DNA of 64,000 nt from Siderastrea radians (GCA_964017195.1 OZ024892.1:20824889-20888888); one strand, 5' to 3'; shown: positions 47,824 through 60,629, counted from the first letter of the stretch. Notes: generated by a model not told the origin, from the sequence alone. Made by a program: numbers and translations.

Positions 47824-48860
47824 CCATATTTACTATCTCGATTAACTGCTTATTCTTTGTATCTTCTTTAAAACACATTTTTACATACAACTTTTGTTGC
47901 TTTTTGGTAGTTCTGGTAAATTTTTACGCAGGAAAGTATAAACCACAACTTATTGTCCTTCTTTTTGATTTTTTTCTTTTTTTCGAACTCGTAGTATTCA
48001 GTAAATTAGCTTAAACGTTTTGGTATTCTTTAAACTATATTCGACAGGTTTCAAGTGCCAGTTCGAAGAAAATTGACCCTTTCTATTGTTTTTTTTTTGA
48101 GTTAGAGTGTAGCTCACTGGAATCCAAAATACTCATTGACGAGAAAAAATACCTGGTAGAATAATCACCTTGAGTACTTCAAAAAGAGTACAGTGGGGTA
48201 GAGTAGAGTAGTTCAAAAAATTAACACCCAGGGAAGTTAAATGCAATCCGAAATACTTATTGACGGAAGCAATTAACCCCTACCTCAGTTCACGTAAAAC
48301 TTTTGCGCTCTGAAATCACGATTTCATCCGTCCACCATTACACCTTTTTGTTTCTGGATGGGCCCGTGCTTTCTCAGCACTCTCAGCAAGATGCAACCGA
48401 ACAGGATGTGACGTCAGAGATTGAGCGATTTTCTCTGGAACCGTTTATTAGCCGATGAAGTCTCGTCAATGACTTCACAGGCTAATGTTAGAGCCTTAAT
48501 GATCGTTGCTGGTCGCCGATTGCTGCATGCTGATGGCTGCCGCCTGTGAAGCCCGGGAGGGGGTACTGTGTGAATTGTTGGGAGAAGGTGTGCCGCCAGG
48601 ACTCTGAAACCCTTTTCCTGTGTACCATAGCGTTTAAATGGGAGAAACAGGTATCTAATACTTCCAGAACGTTAGAATAAGCCTTTCCGTCGAAATCCTT
48701 CAAAAATTTCAGACTGCCGGGCGTTTAGTCTTGAAACATCCGTGCCCGGCTGCCTTGTATGTAAACACTACCTTGTTTCAATGATGTAAAGTATTCTTAC
48801 CCAGTTTCATGCCACAAAAAACGTAAATTTGTGTTTCTTGCCTTGAGCTGCTTAACTTGC
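47824..48860. other. Intergenic; partial GGGGGTACT repeat
   Basis: No gene. 48552-48650 resembles the 5' half of the repeat at 9160 (GGGGGTACT, then CAGGACTCTGAAACCC). Confidence 0.45.
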
Positions 48861-48864
48861 TTAA

Positions 48865-49369
48865 AGTGGTATTAAGATCAAAAAATCACTTATGTTTTCT
48901 TCGGATTTCGAAACTATGTTTTCTGAATACTCCCCAAGCGAAATTTTAAGCCTTAATTTTCAGAAGAAGACCGTTTATTTAAACCGCAATTTTCCGTTTT
49001 AATGGTCCGCCATTATTACACCTGAAAGGATACAATAACGTCATTCACTCAAGAGCTGTAGAATGCAGTGTGTGGAAACAGCTTACAAATTATGCAAAAC
49101 ACGAGTTTGAGAGTCTGAAAGCTCCCGTGCTGCATACTAAATAAGACATTTTCGCAAGCGCTGCATTCTGAAACCCCTTTGAGTGAATGACATCATTATA
49201 TCTTTTCTGGTGTAATCATGGCGGACTATCAAATCGGAAAATTGCAGTTTAAATATACAGTCTTCTTTTCGAAATTAAGGCTTAAAATTTAGCTTGGGGA
49301 GTATTTAGTGAACAAAGTTTCGAAATCCGAAGAAAAAATAAAAGTGATTTTTTTGATCGTATTATCACT
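48865..49369. mobile_element. TTAA-flanked MITE related to E3
   Basis: TTAA duplications at 48861-48864 and 49370-49373. Ends AGTGGTATTAAGATCAAAAA and, inverted, AGTGATAATACGATCAAAAA. The inverted arms extend well inward (the TTTCGAAAC and CTTGGGGAGTATT regions pair). The ends share the AGTGNTANTANGATCAAAA pattern with E3, so E3 or a relative may mobilise it. Confidence 0.85.
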
Positions 49370-49979
49370 TTAACCAATTACAGGAAAGATGTAACCTATC
49401 AACTGCTGAACACGTTTTTTTACTCGGGTTATAAAGAAAATTGAGTCTCTCTTTGCGTCTCCTATTTCCGGCCACCGCTTCCTATTTCCGGCCATATAAG
49501 AGGTAACGGGTCAGTCTCAGCATAAAGCAAGCTACAATCACTGCTGCTTAAAATCACTTTGTCATAAGACATTGTTGGCAATAGAGGATGTATCAGACAG
49601 GGGTAAAGACAGAGGTCAGAGTTCAGATTTATTGAACTTCGTTGTCTAAAACAGTCAATTTATCTTCACTATCAAAACGCTCTTCTCCTTCAATTTGACT
49701 TTTCAAAGATAAGCAATTTATTTTTGGCTGAAAAGTTTGTGTTACGAAACTTCAATATAACGCGATCCAAGAAAAAACAGGGCGACATTTGGCCTTTGTT
49801 TACAGCATACTCAGGGAAATTTTGCGGGCCATTGTCAGGCGTTCTATAGTTTCAATCTCTTACATTATTAGCATAAGGGGAAGTTTGCTGTTCAGATTTT
49901 CGTTGCGAAAGACCCTTACACTAGGCTTTTTTAGCAATTTTTTTATAATATCAGTCTCTCAACCAGACAATTTACAATT

Positions 49980-50040
49980 GACGTAGAGACAATTGACCAG
50001 ACAATTGACCAGACAATTGACCAGACAATTGACGTAGAGA
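49980..50040 (+). repeat. 12-bp tandem repeat (ACAATTGACCAG)
   Basis: Four to five units, flanked on both sides by ATTGACGTAGAGA. Confidence 0.9.
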
Positions 50041-50508
50041 ACCGATGCCGAACTTGTACCTTGTATTATTACGGTTTTCTATGTTTTGTGAGGCCTCTTC
50101 TCAACATCAGCGATCTTTTACTTTGTGATTAAATCACAGTTGCAATTGTTATATATTTTTTAAATTAATACCCTTCATAAAGCAAAAAAAACAAACTTTT
50201 AACAATGCCTTAGAACACATAACAAAACTTTAATAAAAAAAAAAAAGAAAGCCTAAAAATAAAAAAAAAACCTAACAGCACTACAATACTCTAATACTAG
50301 TTGCGGACAATATAAAATTAACAAATTACTTACATCTATAAACAAGAAAAGTTTACATAGTGACTCCTTACTTAACACTAACATAACAAATCGGCTTGGA
50401 AAGTGCTGTGGACCGAAATTTATTTTTCGCTATCAGACACGTTGTTGTAACCTTGTACAACACAGGTAGAAACTGGCATTGCTTAACTTAATTTCGAGAT
50501 AAAATAAA

Positions 50509-50823
50509 TAATGGTAATAGGACTGAGTGGAGTCCAATTCGCTCTGTAATCATACGAGTGATTAACGAAATCGGACGACAGCGTAGCGGGAGTCCGATTT
50601 GTTTAATCACGAGTATGATTACAGACCGAATAGCCCTTTTCACAGTTACCTTTTGTCATTTGCATCACAATGTGTTTGAACGTGGATGTGAGACAATTTC
50701 GGGCAATTTTGCAGTTTCTGCCCGAAATTGCCTCACATCCACGTTCAAATACATTGTAATGCAAATGAGAAAAGTTAACTGTGAAAAGGGCTATTGGACG
50801 ACACGAAGTCCTGTTACCAATTA
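50509..50823. mobile_element. Palindromic MITE split by a nested TA MITE
   Basis: The outer palindrome has ends ATGGTAATAGGACTGAGTGG and, inverted, TTGGTAACAGGACTTCGTGT, with arms around AATCATACGAGTGATTAA. Its right arm is interrupted after CAGACCGAA by the element at 50633-50791. Confidence 0.8.
50633..50791. mobile_element. Tc1/mariner-type MITE, TA duplication
   Basis: The inverted ends GCCCTTTTCACAGTTA are exact apart from scattered differences further in. TA lies at 50631-50632 and 50792-50793. The core pairs through GAACGTGGATGTGAG. The TA target and hairpin form suggest a Tc1/mariner passenger. Confidence 0.8.
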
Positions 50824-51693
50824 ATCATATCTATAACAAAATTAGCAAAAGAAAAGGGAGAAAACGTACTGGAGAAGGAATTGACAACAGTTTCACGATA
50901 CGTAAAAAGAACTTATTCAAGTGTAACTGATCCATTAGCGCTCGCGCTCTGACGCGTACTGTCCAATTACTTAGGCATGACGCGTACACTGTCCAATTAC
51001 ACTGTCCTAACTGTCCTATTAATGCTCAAATCATGGCTGGTGATAGCCAATCACATTCGAGAATTTTGTTATAGTTATGATTAAAACAAATATATCGCCG
51101 AAACGAGCAGATAATAACAGCCGGTGAAATTCTCTCACAAATTGCTTATGCCCAGTTCCCTCTATGTAACACACCTGCAGAGAATCATGGGAGTTGTATG
51201 AAAGATGACATGGATTTTTTCTCTTTCCTTCAAATGAATCAAAGTATTTCAGGTGAGGAAACGTAGAAAAATCAAACTATTTGATAAGTAAACAACCTTT
51301 CAAAGAAAATGCACGCACCTTGGACTTCTTATGGTGATTCCCTGTAGGCGTATTACGTAAGGGGAACTGGCTAGCTATTTGCAGTTCCCGCATTGTCTTA
51401 GACGTCACCTCCGCTGGCTAGCTTTGCTTTGAAACTTTAAGGTTGCTGCGAAATTACAGTGAAAGAACAAAACGGTCTTTACGTGCTGCATAAGCGATGT
51501 TCGCTTATCTCTGACCTGCACTGTACAGTTAGCTTGTGATTGGATGAACGATAATGACATGCGTACAAATCAGCCACTAAGATGTTGCCACCTCTCACTA
51601 GTGTGTTCCCCGCTCCAAGAGCATTGCTGATAGCTAATACCAAATAGGCAAGGTAGGTTTGGAAACAAAGCTTGACAAGGTTCTGGAAGAAAT

Positions 51694-54102
51694 ATGGACA
51701 AGACAACATTGCTTTGTTTTTCTCTCTTGCTGGCAACTTTGTCTCCAGCTCATGTGAAAGGTAAGCGAACTCTATGTCGGTCTATGTCGACAATGTAACT
51801 TGGTTCTCCGTTTATACTGGGGCGATCCACGATCAGCGATAATTGAAAAAAAAATGCGAGCACCAAGTCTCCACGATAAACTAACAAATTCAACTCCCCC
51901 GTTTATGTTCGTTATGTCCCCCGTTTATGGGTCTTTAAAGTCTGCTAAGTAGATAACCCTTTTTAGGGCTAAATGATTATGAGGCAAAATTTTGCCAAAT
52001 CTCCAACTATAAGCTGTCGAACTCAGTCCCGTTGTTTATGTTCATTATGTTGCATACTGGGGTCTTTGAAAATGATCTTCTAAATTGCGTACAGCATTCT
52101 GTGCGGTAACGCGAAACTACAAGCGGAGTATATGCCATAGATTAGTTGTCGTGTCAGCGCTAAAATTATTTGTTCCTTGGATGTGAGTCATTTGTAACTA
52201 ACAGTCACTGAAGAACCAGGGGTCAATTTAATAAAACATTTACAAGTGTGCAAAAAAGGCTGGTTTAATTAGGTTAGGAAAACGAACAGAAAATCTGGCT
52301 CGATGCTTTGTTTTGCCTCAATGCACTTTCGAGGAATTCGGTGCTCGTTTTCCGAGAAATGATTAATTATATATGCACAAAGGCCTCAAAAACAGATAAA
52401 CACACACAAGAAAATGAAAGCAAGTTGGGTCAAATATTGGGTATCCGAGAAATTTTTTAGGAGGTATTAAAGTCTGTATCATTGCTGCGAACGATGCGTA
52501 AAATAGGAAAAACAAAAACAAAAACAAAAACAAAAAAAAACAATACTTTCACAAAGACCATGATCACCACAATAAAGTATGTTGTTCAAATCAAACAGAC
52601 ACTTTAAAGGATGTAAACTTCGTTGTTTTCATCTGAGTCAATCCAGTGCTTAGACTGCCTATCACTGCGTATAAAGTTCAAACTGGCTCATTTTGAAAAT
52701 ACCGCGAAAACATAAGGCACAAAGTATTGTCTATCTCCTTTCGAATTCATTAAAATGGTCGCGATTTAGGCTTATTACCTACCTCAGGTCAATTAGATGG
52801 GTCTAGCTGTGTCTCTTATGACTCCTTCTGGAGACAAAGGCAACAAATATGAGGTCTTTCTGCAAGTATTCTTGTAGAACTGTCTTCAGATTCGTTGGTT
52901 TAGTGCAAACAACGGGAATCCTAATTTCCCGGCTCCTTGAACCATGTTATAAGACCGAACATGTCTACTCAGTTTGTAAATGTTAATCCTGAAACTTGTC
53001 CCCAGTTGTGATCGTAGCCTATGAAAATCTCTTTTATGACTTCTTTGTAGTTTTTTTCTAGTTACATAAAGGGCAAAGTTTCCTTTAAATGTTACAGATA
53101 TGAGCAAATACGTGTATACCATAGCTGTGACTTTTTTGGCATATTAATCAGCGTCGCTATAATTACGTTGCGTGGACATTTCAGACGCACACTCCGCTCG
53201 GGGACAGATTTAACTAACCTACATGCGCGCTATTGCTTCTCCTCAATATTGGATAAACAAATTTTTTCTTGATATTGTAAATCACTGTTATCAGCACTTG
53301 AGAACGTGGTTAAAAGTTTTCTCGGGATCATTTTGTTTGGTTTACACGAACAGTACGTGTTTTCTGTTGTTGTTAATGTTGTTGTTGTTGTCTCGGCACA
53401 GGTATTAACTAAAGTGTAACCTAAGAGACGTGACGTTTATATCGACCAGGCCCCGGTTGTTCAAAAGTTGGATAGCGCTATCCACCGGATAAATCACTAT
53501 CCAGTGGATAAGTGATAGGGAAACCAATTGCGTTATCCACTGGATAGTGATTTATCCGGTGGATAGCGCTATCCAACTTTTGAACAACTGGGGCCAGTTT
53601 GATAAAAAATGCTCTGCCGGTATTCCTTTCAAAATACCAAAATTGAAGTATGAGAAACCTCACCTGTTGTGTGTCTAGTATCTTTACTGCTTCTCCGAGC
53701 TTCTGGACGTTGTTTTTACCCGAGTTTCTCTTCAACGGTCGATCACCGTCATGTCAAGTACGTGGCATGCACCCATACACCTATATTAATAATTGATGAA
53801 TGCCTTTATACAACACAGGTTGGAGCTGAACAGATGTTGCCTTAGCAGGAGCAGTCGGAACTTGTGCTGTAGTAGCCGCTCCTGCTGCATTATCAGTCGT
53901 AGGATTCTCTGCTGCGGGTGTTGGTGCAGGCTCAATGGCAGCAGCAATGCAGTCAACTTTCTCTGGAGGATACGTGGCTTCTGGGAGTTTATTTGCAGCA
54001 GCTCAGAGCGCAGGCGCCGCTGGGATTGGAATTAAGGGGGCTACGACTCTGTTTTCTGCCGCTGCGGGAGCAACTCTGTATGCAAGGGAAGAGGAAGAAT
54101 AG
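51694..54102 (+). CDS. IFI6/IFI27 (ISG12)-like small membrane protein
   Basis: Exon 1 is 51694-51760 (donor GGTAAGC) and exon 2 is 53834-54102 (acceptor GCTGAACAG), joined in phase 1 for 111 residues. Exon 1 encodes MDKTTLLCFSLLATLSPAHV, a signal-peptide-like start. Exon 2 encodes the Ala/Gly-rich hydrophobic Ifi-6-16 domain (AGAVGTCAVVAAPAALSVVG, VASGSLFAAAQSAGAAG) and ends in an acidic REEEE tail. In vertebrates this family is interferon-induced and acts at mitochondrial or ER membranes in apoptosis and antiviral responses. Expression and role here are unknown. The 2.07 kb intron contains a palindromic MITE. A nearer acceptor (TTTATACAACACAG) would introduce an in-frame stop, which favours the chosen site. 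Confidence 0.82.
53449..53595. mobile_element. Palindromic MITE (GGCCCCGGTTGTTCAAAAGT ends)
   Basis: Nearly perfect hairpin built from TTGGATAGCGCTATCC and GGATAAATCACTATCC-type arms. It lies 240 bp upstream of exon 2 of the IFI27-like gene. Confidence 0.88.
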
Positions 54103-54325
54103 TAAGCAGAAACAGTGACCTTCGAGCCATTTAACACGCACAGCTTATCACAGGGCGTCAACTTTGGCTGCAGCTAATTGTCAATAACAGCTTACTATCA
54201 GTGTAAAACAAGATCTGTTGTAGCTCCTCTTTAAGGAACGAAAGCCATTGTTGCTGTAAATTTCTCTTTTGCTTTTTGAAGAGCACTAGGCTCTTTAATT
54301 TCTTGTTACGCAACCTTTTGCTTGA

Positions 54326-54331
54326 AATAAA
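54326..54331 (+). terminator. Polyadenylation signal of the IFI27-like gene
   Basis: AATAAA about 225 bp after the stop codon. Confidence 0.5.
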
Positions 54332-55165
54332 CTTGATAGAAACAGTTTTTTGACTGTATCGGGAACCACTGTATACGTAGGACTGAATTAAGTTCCTTTG
54401 GCAATAGATTTGAACGTTTTACCAGGCGTGGTATTAGGATGAGTTTGTAAGTTGACCTTTTCAACTTAACCATCTGTTATCGTGTATCTCCTGCGTTTCA
54501 TGTTTTGCAAATATCCGGTGATCTGATTAAGCACTGCCACCTGGCCTGCCTACTAACGAAAAAAATAGTGCGAGAAAAATTAGTTGATCAGTAATGCTGA
54601 AGAGGAGAAGCGAAAAAAAAAAAGAAAGAAAGAAAAGTAATAAACATGCCAACAAAATTTTGACCCCGCGCGTTAAGCCTTGATCAAAGGAATTCACTTT
54701 GGTCCCGCCCATCGCCCTCTCTCTCGTGAAAGTGAAAAACGAGGGCCGATAAAAAGAAACATTGCAAGCGACTCTTAACCATACCTTCCCCGTGACTGCC
54801 ATTTTGTAACGAGCCGCTGTCACTCTAAAATATGTATCAAGACGTCGATATTAGGGCTGATTTAGATGACACAGTGACTTTCATTAAGATGCGTGCAAGG
54901 TATATTAAATTTGGAAATCTCTGCCCGAGAGTAGGGAGTTGGCAATGCAATCAGAAACTGGTATTTTTTTTCTCACTTGGCGATGGGAAACGAGACATTT
55001 CTTAGGGCAACTAAGGTTTTTTTCATTTCGTGATATTTTTCTCTATATCTCTGACATCATATACCTTACAAGTTAAACGGCAGTGATTGCAGGTCCATAC
55101 TATCATTTATGCTAAGTAACTAAGTAACTAAAATACAAATATTACGGTAACTTTACCGATTTGTG

Positions 55166-55240
55166 AGTTGGGGCACGGTGGTTTAAGTGGTTAGCGCGTC
55201 GGACTTCACATCTGGCCACCTTGGCTCGTGTGCGACTTTA
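55166..55240 (+). repeat. Possible truncated tRNA-derived SINE
   Basis: TGGTTTAAGTGGTTAGCGCG resembles a tRNA A-box context. The expected B-box is degenerate (CCTTGGCTCGTGT). A related GGCTCGTGTGCAACTTTACC occurs near 46783-46802. Confidence 0.35.
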
Positions 55241-55389
55241 TCTCCCTTCGCCGATTTGTAATTAAACCACATTTAAATATTCCTTTCGAGAACATTTCAT
55301 GCCAAGCTCGGGCCAGTCTGGGTATTTCTTTAAGAACTTGTTTTTTATCGAAAGAGGAAGTAAAGTGTGTTCAATCTACGAGATATTAA

Positions 55390-55803
55390 GATGGAATCCA
55401 TCAGGAAATTGAGTAATTAGTGGACAAAAACCTTGTACCAGAATAATTTAAAGTATATCGCCTTCTTTTTTACACTTTTAAGAGCTATAGACGTAATTAG
55501 TTATCTGCAATAACACCAAAGACAATTTCTTATGGGAGCCCGTGAAATTGAGTTTCAAATTTCACAGGAATTGTGTAAACACGGGTAAAATAGGTAAATT
55601 TTTATGCGTAAGATTTCATTTTGTGATATTTGAAATTTATTTTCTCCAGCTCCCATAAGAAATTGTCTTTGGGGTTATTACAGATAACAAATTACATCCA
55701 TACCTCTCAAAAAATGTAAAAAAGAATGCGATATGCTTTAAATTATTCTGGTACAAGGTTTTTGTCCACTGAAAATTAAAATTACTCAATTTCCTGATGG
55801 GTT
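55390..55803. mobile_element. Foldback MITE, about 410 bp
   Basis: CATCAGGAAATTGAGTAATT is mirrored at 55779-55798. The arms continue through ACCTTGTACCAGAATAATTT and GACAATTTCTTATGGGAGC and their inverses. Confidence 0.88.
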
Positions 55804-56450
55804 TCGTCTTAAAGTCTAAACTGGTAAATCCTTATCCCTGTGGGGCTTGAGATGTGGCTAAATTTTTTTAACTTCGAATTCACCAGATATTCTTTACCCA
55901 TTTTCGTCTTACACCATACAAGCACCTTGTCAATAGTCGGCGTCTAAAACCCTGTTGAATTTCAGCAATACCCCGGATGACAACTGAGCCATAAGGGATA
56001 TCCTTCGTCATGTAACGATACGTGAAATCTTACGAATTCTTTGCCGTCAGTTTTCTTGACAGTATTCGCGCCAGTCCCTTATAGCCGTAGTGAAATTAGA
56101 GCTCTGCATCTCATTTTGGCCCTGTTCGCTGGTGTTTCGAAATTGTATTGTTTCTGCCCCTTTCGCCAAGTTGACTGCTGATACAATCCTGCAGTGCCTC
56201 GCCTCCTGAGCTATATAGGTTGGGGGCAGTGTAGATGAAGTGCATCCTCCTCTTCTTGTAACGCATCTCACCTCTGAAGCCCAGGCTTTGTAATGACATT
56301 AGGTTTTAGAATTTCTGGATGGATGGTAATAATAACTTCGACAACAATAACTTTATTAAGGTATCAATCTTCTAGCCGAGCACATGTGCCCTACAAATCG
56401 ATGATCGGCCGTTAACCCTCGACCATCTTCACCAGCTTCTCCTGTAAGTC
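55804..56450. other. No gene recognised
   Basis: 56047-56299 has overlapping minus-strand open frames of 62-74 codons with no recognisable motif. Confidence 0.35.
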
Positions 56451-56459
56451 GATAAGGAC

Positions 56460-57160
56460 TCGTATCAAATCGTGTGCAATGACAAGTACGGGTACGACCA
56501 TATCTTGATTCCCCCATACAGCAGAACGCACCTCAGTTCTGAATGGGGCGGGTGGTTCTTCAAAAGTAATGTCATCCCTTTTGGATTGAAGCTTTCGGCC
56601 TTCCTTCGCCACACCACCGGCCTGCTCGCGTCCCACTATATTTATATTTTTGTTCCATTGGCATCCCTTTTCCCTTGTATATGGATGATCGCTATACCTC
56701 TTAGATTCCTTTACTACAACATTCGAGCCTCGCGGCGTCCCTTGGTCCTGGTTCGGTTGAGCTAAATGTCGCCAGTGCACACATTGCATCTTTTTAGTCT
56801 GTTGGACCCTAGCCAAGCTGGGCTACTTTATTGGGTACCAGAAATCCGTTTTACGTCCGTCGCAAACGTTTCCATACTTGGACGTGATTATGACCCCCGT
56901 TTGCAGGCATTTAAAATAATTTTCGCCTTTTCGAGCGGAAGAAAGACAAGTTCGTTCATCTTGTCGAATCCGTCTTGAGCTCCGATCAAGTTTCCCTGAC
57001 CGATTTGGCGAGGCTAGCAGGGAAGTGTGTATCCATGACTATCTCTGTGCCGGGTGATGATGCGAAGAGAGAAGCGAAGCGAAGGTTGGAAGCGAACTCC
57101 AGACTGTTGACGGTTTCGGCGAGGATAAATCCCGTTAAAAGTGCGCGACAGGTCTAACTC
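56460..57160 (+). pseudogene. Decayed DIRS-like reverse transcriptase fragment
   Basis: Successive plus-strand blocks in shifting frames match the order of a DIRS-type reverse transcriptase. HILIPPYSRTH and EWGGWFF, then PFGLKLSAF and TGLLASHY, appear from about 56490. A degraded catalytic-Asp region follows near 56670-56690. LGYFIGYQKSVLRPSQTFPY appears near 56820, and LTDLARLAGKCVSM from about 57002. Frameshifts between blocks show it is dead. The tyrosine recombinase expected of DIRS elements is not visible nearby. Another LTR-like retroelement lineage cannot be excluded by eye. Confidence 0.55.
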
Positions 57161-58600
57161 CACCAGAAAGAGATTTGTCGATAAACAACAAACATTGTTC
57201 GTCGTTCACGTTACCGAATTCCTAGTTTTAGAGCTATAAATTTAGAATTTACTCAATTCTACGTCATTACTACGCGCGGACTCAGCTGCCCTACAACCGG
57301 CTCCAACAAGGTCAACTGATTTGTGGGCGTTTCACAGCGACCCTCTCACCCTGGCTAAGAGACATTATGGAACGATGACAACTCTGTCAGTCAGTTTTCC
57401 TTGCAGTGTATCTCACGCGCTCATACTTTTTTCCCTTTGGTGCATTCATTAATAAAATTTCCCTTCCTTTTTGTTACCCGTCATCATTCCTTTTGAGTGG
57501 TGTCTAACTTCAGTTCCGTCCTTTTTCATGTGAGGCCTTGCCCCAGCTGCGTGCATTTTTGTTCCTTCACTTCGGCTGAAGTGAAGGCCTATCTTTAATC
57601 CTTCACGTCTGAGCCACCATTCCACCTCCCAGCATGGGTTTTCAGTCACTGTGTGTATATCCCTCAGACACATTTTGACGTAAGTTTGGTGAGAAACAGT
57701 TGCTATGGTTACGAGATATGACGTCATAAGCAGCAGGTGGTAAGGCCACTTTTGGGTATAACTGTGTGTTTTTCACCTTTTTAGGGGAAGAAGCACACAC
57801 ACTTTATTTTCACTCGAATTTGCAGTGTAGCTCTGTTAAACTAATATCTTCGAGTGAATAATAATACTAGTAATAATAAAATAATAATGAAAAGTAAATT
57901 GATTAATTAATTAAATCATCTAAAATAATTAAAAGTTATTAAAATACTAAGCGTTCATGTTTCTCTATGGCTTTCTCGAAGTCTTTTAGCGACGTCGTTG
58001 TTCCCATACTGTCTGAGAGCGAGTTCCAATATTTGTACAAATTGTACACAAAAAGCAGCAAAGATTTTAATTACGTCATATTTTACATTACTAGCACCAA
58101 AAGTTTTCAATTTCCACCGTTTCTAAAATAATTTCTAATTTTTGGTAACATCCAAGATGGTGGCCATAACAGGCTCCCAGCAGCGCCGCAACACATAATA
58201 TATACGACAAATTGTAAAGGACATCAAGGGCTTTTTACCAAAGGCTAAAGCTCTCCGAAATATTGAGACACAGCAAAAACCCAGAGGAAGGGTTCCATTA
58301 ACCCCCCTTGTACAACGGTGGGGTGTGTCTAAATCCGGGGGTTTTAGTCCATCACTTGACTAACCACAGCAAATCGCTATGGTTTTCACTAAATGTTTAC
58401 CATTGCCTTTTTGTATACCCACAGTTTATTAACCTTTACCTGTTCTGAACAGAGGCAGGGCTAAAGAAAATATAAATCGTCTGCTTTTTCTGCTTTTTCT
58501 ACTCGGAAAAAGGCAATAACAACAATAACAAATTCAATTGCTGCATCGTACGTACGGCGTTTTATTTGTAACATTATTAAAAAGCTGATTTATACGTTTC
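57161..58600. other. No gene recognised
   Basis: Mixed AT-rich sequence, with an A/T-only patch near 57855-57955. 58290-58350 has GGGGTGTG/CCCCC text. Confidence 0.35.
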
Positions 58601-58604
58601 ACAG

Positions 58605-58676
58605 GGATTTGTCCTCAAACGCTATTTCGTTCCTACAAGACGGTGTGTTTTCCAACCTGACCACATTAAGAGCACT
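58605..58676 (+). CDS. Isolated leucine-rich-repeat exon
   Basis: A 72-bp segment between acceptor TTTCACAG and donor GTAAGTC encodes one 24-residue LRR (DLSSNAISFLQDGVFSNLTT then LRAL) with phase-2 borders, exactly like the LRR exons at 36376, 37712 and 40443. No partner exons were found within several kilobases. It may belong to a gene with long introns, or be a relic of a duplicated receptor gene. Confidence 0.65.
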
Positions 58677-59167
58677 GTAAGTCGAAACAACTGAATCTAT
58701 TTAACTGTAGAAAGGTAGCCAAATCATTTTTGCACAAGTGGAGAAGTGGTCACTCTTGATGGCGCACTGAATTCTTGCAATTGGGAGTAGAGGTTAAGTT
58801 ATATTTAATAAACACAGGAAGAAATCATGTTTGTTTGTTTTTTTCAAATAACGTTTCGGGGATTATTTACAAACGAATGACAACTCTTTTCAATACATTT
58901 TAATTTCTTAGGAATACAGTGATAATGCTCATTCAGGTATTACATTAGCCATTTCTAAGAACAATGCCTCCAAACTAGAACACCATTATAATTTTCTGCT
59001 TTGCCACAAACTGCACAGGTATATATAAAAACCTTGTTTCCAAGAAACCTTTGGAATAAATCACTTAATTTAAAACCAATAAAATAGTGGAACAATTTAA
59101 GATAAGTTTCCCTCTCCTTAGCTCAATGCGGCGGGGCTCTAGTTTCCGTGAAGCTTACACGAGGTAT

Positions 59168-60629
59168 TTAACACTTGTTACAGCTCTTCTTACACTGTTC
59201 TCGCATAAAATCCACATTCTTGTCGCATTCTCCAAGTTTGGCCCACAGTCCACATTTAACGTGGTTGTCTCCACAGGCTTAAAAAGAAATAAAGCAAAAA
59301 TCAAAACCAATCTTAAGCATTTATAAGCTGTTTCCAGAGCCCGCGCTCTCCCAGATCAGTGGATACTGCGACAGCGGGTCACATATATAAAAAGAAGGCG
59401 CGCTTTTGTCGTAATTCAGCATGACCCTGGATGAGTCTTATAAAACGTATTATTATATAACTAGCACGCGCATGCTCTGATTAGTTCACTACTATGAGGT
59501 TGTAAGCTAATATTCTAGGGATTGTCTACATTATAAATTCCTTTTAATTGCGTTGTGAGTTGATGTACAAAGAAACTGAGAGAAATAATTGTTAAATATA
59601 CCGTAAAAACTTTAGTTTGGTGCTCCCTCTTCAAGTAGAGTCGTTTGCCATGACGCCAAATTTTAACCAAATTCTCTCTACATAAGGTTCCTGTCCCCTC
59701 CCCTTAGATGTTAGACCAAGAGCAGGTGTTGACAATAAACGCGCTCCGCTCCAATAAACATGTTTTGTTTTTACACGCTACCTTGGCATTCATTTGTACA
59801 CGATGCCTACGCGTTCATTTGTTCCAAGCATAAATAACTCACCACAAACATGGCAGCTTCTGACACAGTTGTCAAGCATCCAATCCTTGTTAGCAATACA
59901 TTCTTCTTTCTGGGCCCATTCACGACATCTCGAATGCTTGTCTTCACAAACTGGAAAAAAAAATAGATTGAGTAAGCACTGACCGCCATTCGTGTTCCTT
60001 TGTATGTGTCATCGTTACCCCCGGAGGACTTCCAAAACAGCGTTAGGAGGCTGGTCACCGAAGGAAAATTTGAGAGAGAGCTCTAAAAGTTTCGTTTTTT
60101 TCCAATTAACACCTTAGGAAGAACAAGACCACGAATTGTAGGCACAAAATTATGGTTATCACCCCGTTATGTTACTGGAAGTCCATGCTGGAGCCCTTAT
60201 AGAAGCCCATAATTACTCGAAAGACTCTTAGAATTCAAAACACATCCAACAAATTGATGATAACATCCAGCAATTTGATGATACAGTAATTTATTGTTCC
60301 ATGTTTGTATTATTTTTATATATAAGGGTAATTAAGAGAACGTGCAAAATATGCTAGCGTGTTACACTGTACAATTCCGGTTTGACCGGTTTTTTGTTTA
60401 AGGAGGACGAAGCTAAAACAAAATGCAGTGGAACAATAAACCTCTTATTTGATGTTTTGGTCGACAATACGAGCGGCCATTTTATTCATTGCTTGCATTG
60501 CAAATACTATGGAAATCGTAAAATATCTGCCCATATTATCTACCTGTTTTCTTTTGGTTAAACAGTCATCTAAAATATTTAAGGCTAAGCACTGATCAAT
60601 TGTATTAAAACTTAAGTCGTCTTTACACA

